In this document: positions 40,787 to 42,049 of the stretch, piece by piece | Layout: each line of letters opens with the position of its first letter | Numbering within the stretch: position 1 is the stretch's first letter | Assembly (NCBI GenBank): GCA_012270585.1 | Contig: JAAXIB010000064.1 | Location: 1 to 42,049, forward strand | Length of the DNA stretch: 42,049 nt | DNA from: Nitrospirales bacterium | GTDB lineage: Bacteria; Nitrospirota; Nitrospiria; Nitrospirales; UBA8639 | Direction: 5' to 3' | Made by a program: the position numbers and the translations under genes | Notes under the pieces: generated by a model | What the model was told of the DNA's origin: nothing | Databases searched by the model: none | What the model saw: only the letters and a program-made list of their open reading frames with translations

Positions 40787-40933
40787 CGTTCTTCTCTAAC
40801 CTGAAAAATTCATCCCCATGAAGCCCGGTTTTGATCGGGGAGCCTTGCCGGGTAGTGTACCATGCTCTAGTATAAGCCGTCCTTCAATACGTTGACGGAA
40901 TGGTTGGCCTAGGTGGGGAAAGAGGAGGCAGAA

Positions 40934-41017
40934 ATGGTCAACGAATGCCTGGTGGAGCAAGAGAGCCATGACGAAATACACCGACTTTATCAATTATCAC
41001 CTGTCGATGTTGGTTGA
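40934..41017 (+). CDS. Possible 27-aa leader ORF upstream of the methyltransferase
   Basis: AGGAGG at 40923-40928 is five bases before ATG 40934, a much better ribosome binding site than that of the methyltransferase at 40968. The short frame encodes 27 residues and overlaps the methyltransferase start in a different frame, ending at 41017. Its start coincides with a GGTCAACGAAT repeat. It could control translation of the methyltransferase, or be a by-product of the repeat. Confidence 0.25.
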   Translation: MVNECLVEQESHDEIHRLYQLSPVDVG

Positions 41018-41921
41018 TGAAACGCGGACGGGCGCCTACAGTCACGCGATTTCCAAGGTCGTGAAACCGGGTGACGTGGTGGTGGACGTGGGTTGCGGAT
41101 CAGGCATTCTTTCCTTCTTCGCGTGTCGCGCCGGTGCCCGCCACGTGTATGCCGTGGAGAGCGAAGCCGTTATCAAGATTGCCGAACTCGTGGCAGCGGA
41201 AAACGGGTTTCGGGATCGGATCACGTTTTATCACGACCGGTCTTTCAACGTGGAATTGTCTGAACCCGCGGACGTGATCGTCACCGAGACGATGGGCACG
41301 TTCGGGTTTGAAGAGGGGATTCTCGGATCGCTGACCGATGCCAGGGATCGCTTTCTCAAAAAAGGCGGCACCCTCATTCCCCACGGAGTGGACCTGTTTC
41401 TCGTCCCCGTCGAACTGCCGCAATTTTATGAACACGTGGTCGACTTTTGGGTGAACCGGTGCCAGGGATTCGATTTTTCACCCGTTCGGCACTTGACGGT
41501 GAACAACTTTCATCCGCTGAAGCTGCATGAAGGAACGTTTCTCGGCGATCCCATGCGCGTGCAAGAGGTTGAATTCGGGAGCACGACACAGGCGGAAGTC
41601 AAAGCCAACTTCTCCGTCTATGCCAAACGCCGGGGCTGGTTTCATGGACTGGCGGGGTGGTTCAGCGCCGAATTGATCCCGGAACTGTCCATCTCCAATG
41701 GCCCCAGGGATAAAGCCTCGCATTGGGGCCTGGCCTTTTTCCCCATCGACCGGCCCGTCTCCGTGGAACGCGGCAACCGTATCGAGGTGGAAATGTCCTC
41801 AACGCGAAACGGGGAGTACTGGCATTGGAACGTCGCAGTCAACGGGCTGCGGTTTGAACACTCCACGGCCAAAGGGTCCCTGCCTTCCGTTCCAGAACAC
41901 CCAACCCCGAATCTTTCATGA
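40968..41921 (+). CDS. PRMT-like SAM-dependent methyltransferase
   Basis: A 317-residue Rossmann methyltransferase resembling protein arginine methyltransferases. Order: YHLSMLVDETRTGAYSHAI (like the YxxxxxxMLxDxxRT element), VVVDVGCGSGILSFFACRAGA (SAM site, residues 38-58), VESE, then TETMGTFGFEEG (E107, E115/E116 in the place of the double-E loop), ARDRFLKKGGTLIPHG, and SHWGLAFFPIDRP (residues 251-263, in the place of the THW loop). The double-E and THW features are what set PRMTs apart. The target is unknown. The start ATG has only a weak ribosome binding site. Confidence 0.8.
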   Translation: MTKYTDFINYHLSMLVDETRTGAYSHAISKVVKPGDVVVDVGCGSGILSFFACRAGARHVYAVESEAVIKIAELVAAENGFRDRITFYHDRSFNVELSEPADVIVTETMGTFGFEEGILGSLTDARDRFLKKGGTLIPHGVDLFLVPVELPQFYEHVVDFWVNRCQGFDFSPVRHLTVNNFHPLKLHEGTFLGDPMRVQEVEFGSTTQAEVKANFSVYAKRRGWFHGLAGWFSAELIPELSISNGPRDKASHWGLAFFPIDRPVSVERGNRIEVEMSSTRNGEYWHWNVAVNGLRFEHSTAKGSLPSVPEHPTPNLS

Positions 41922-41951
41922 CAACCTGGGCGCGTTATGCCTTCTTTCCGT

Positions 41952-42036
41952 CACCCCCCTCTCCCCATCGTGGGAGAGGGCTGGGGTGAGGGGGAAAAAG
42001 CAAAGACCCTGGAACCTCACTTGCCTTGTCTGTCAT
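41952..42036. repeat. Dispersed repeats at the window's end
   Basis: After the methyltransferase stop a CCCCTCTCCCC...GGGAGAGGGCTGGGG hairpin element occurs at 41952-41996, followed by GACCCTGGAACCTC...TGTCATTGGTATG, a decayed member of the GGATCCAG/GTCAT family. No gene is present in the remaining bases. Confidence 0.7.
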
Positions 42037-42049
42037 TGGTATGTTGCTT

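Overview
The window reads as chromosomal sequence of a Gram-negative bacterium, most likely a Nitrospira-type (phylum Nitrospirota) organism. This is inferred from gene content: paired TatC proteins, molybdenum cofactor genes beside a multiheme NapC-type cytochrome, tandem DUF507 genes, GTG/TTG starts, a fairly G+C-rich backbone, and intergenic spaces filled with short palindromic dispersed repeats. No 16S gene or other decisive marker is present, so the taxon is an inference.

Layout. (1) 0-4.1 kb: an MFS exporter, riboflavin synthase between two tiny membrane proteins, then on the minus strand a PP2C phosphatase translationally coupled to a DEDDy exonuclease. (2) 4.1-7.6 kb: an accessory region, A/T-richer in its first part, with small unknown genes, two tandem DUF4160-DUF2442 pairs, a REP-like inverted pair, three sites resembling integron attC sites, and an orphan antitoxin whose toxin is cut off after a few codons. 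It looks like a remnant gene-cassette array without an integrase. (3) 7.6-15.9 kb: housekeeping genes on the plus strand: cyclophilin-like protein, two DUF507 proteins, a secreted Ig/HAD-like protein, RadA, a LolA/LolB-like lipoprotein, TsaB-RimI, DUF465, TatC, a beta-propeller protein and a peptidyl-prolyl isomerase. (4) 15.9-18.4 kb: repeats, tRNA-Thr, then debris and survivors of toxin-antitoxin modules (a toxin tail, a NadS-like antitoxin, intact HicBA, a broken HicB) and an IS1595-family insertion sequence. (5) 18.4-28 kb: a zinc alcohol dehydrogenase, then an HtrA protease, a second TatC, a MoaB/Mog protein, an Mrp-type Fe-S carrier, MoeA, MobB, a six-haem NapC-like cytochrome and an ABC-2 exporter. 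This fits making, loading and exporting molybdoenzymes and wiring them to the quinone pool. (6) 28-38.1 kb: nitroreductase, an NFACT (RqcH-like) protein, and a complete tryptophan operon trpE-G-D-C-F-B-A on the minus strand. (7) 38.1-42 kb: an FAH-family hydrolase divergent from trpE, an AmpG-like permease and a PRMT-like methyltransferase.

At least four families of short repeats recur between genes (GTCATCCTCGA...TCGAGGATCCAG palindromes with relatives of the form CCTGGATTCCTGC...GCAGGAATGACAG; CTCTCCC...GGGAGAG hairpins; CCTCCCCTTACAAAGGGGAGG; and GGTCAACGAAT). They lie even inside the trp operon, between trpE and trpG and between trpF and trpB. The most unusual parts are the cassette-like region with duplicated DUF4160-DUF2442 pairs, the secreted Ig-HAD-like protein lacking one catalytic aspartate, the cysteine-rich Mrp N-terminus, and the PRMT-like enzyme.
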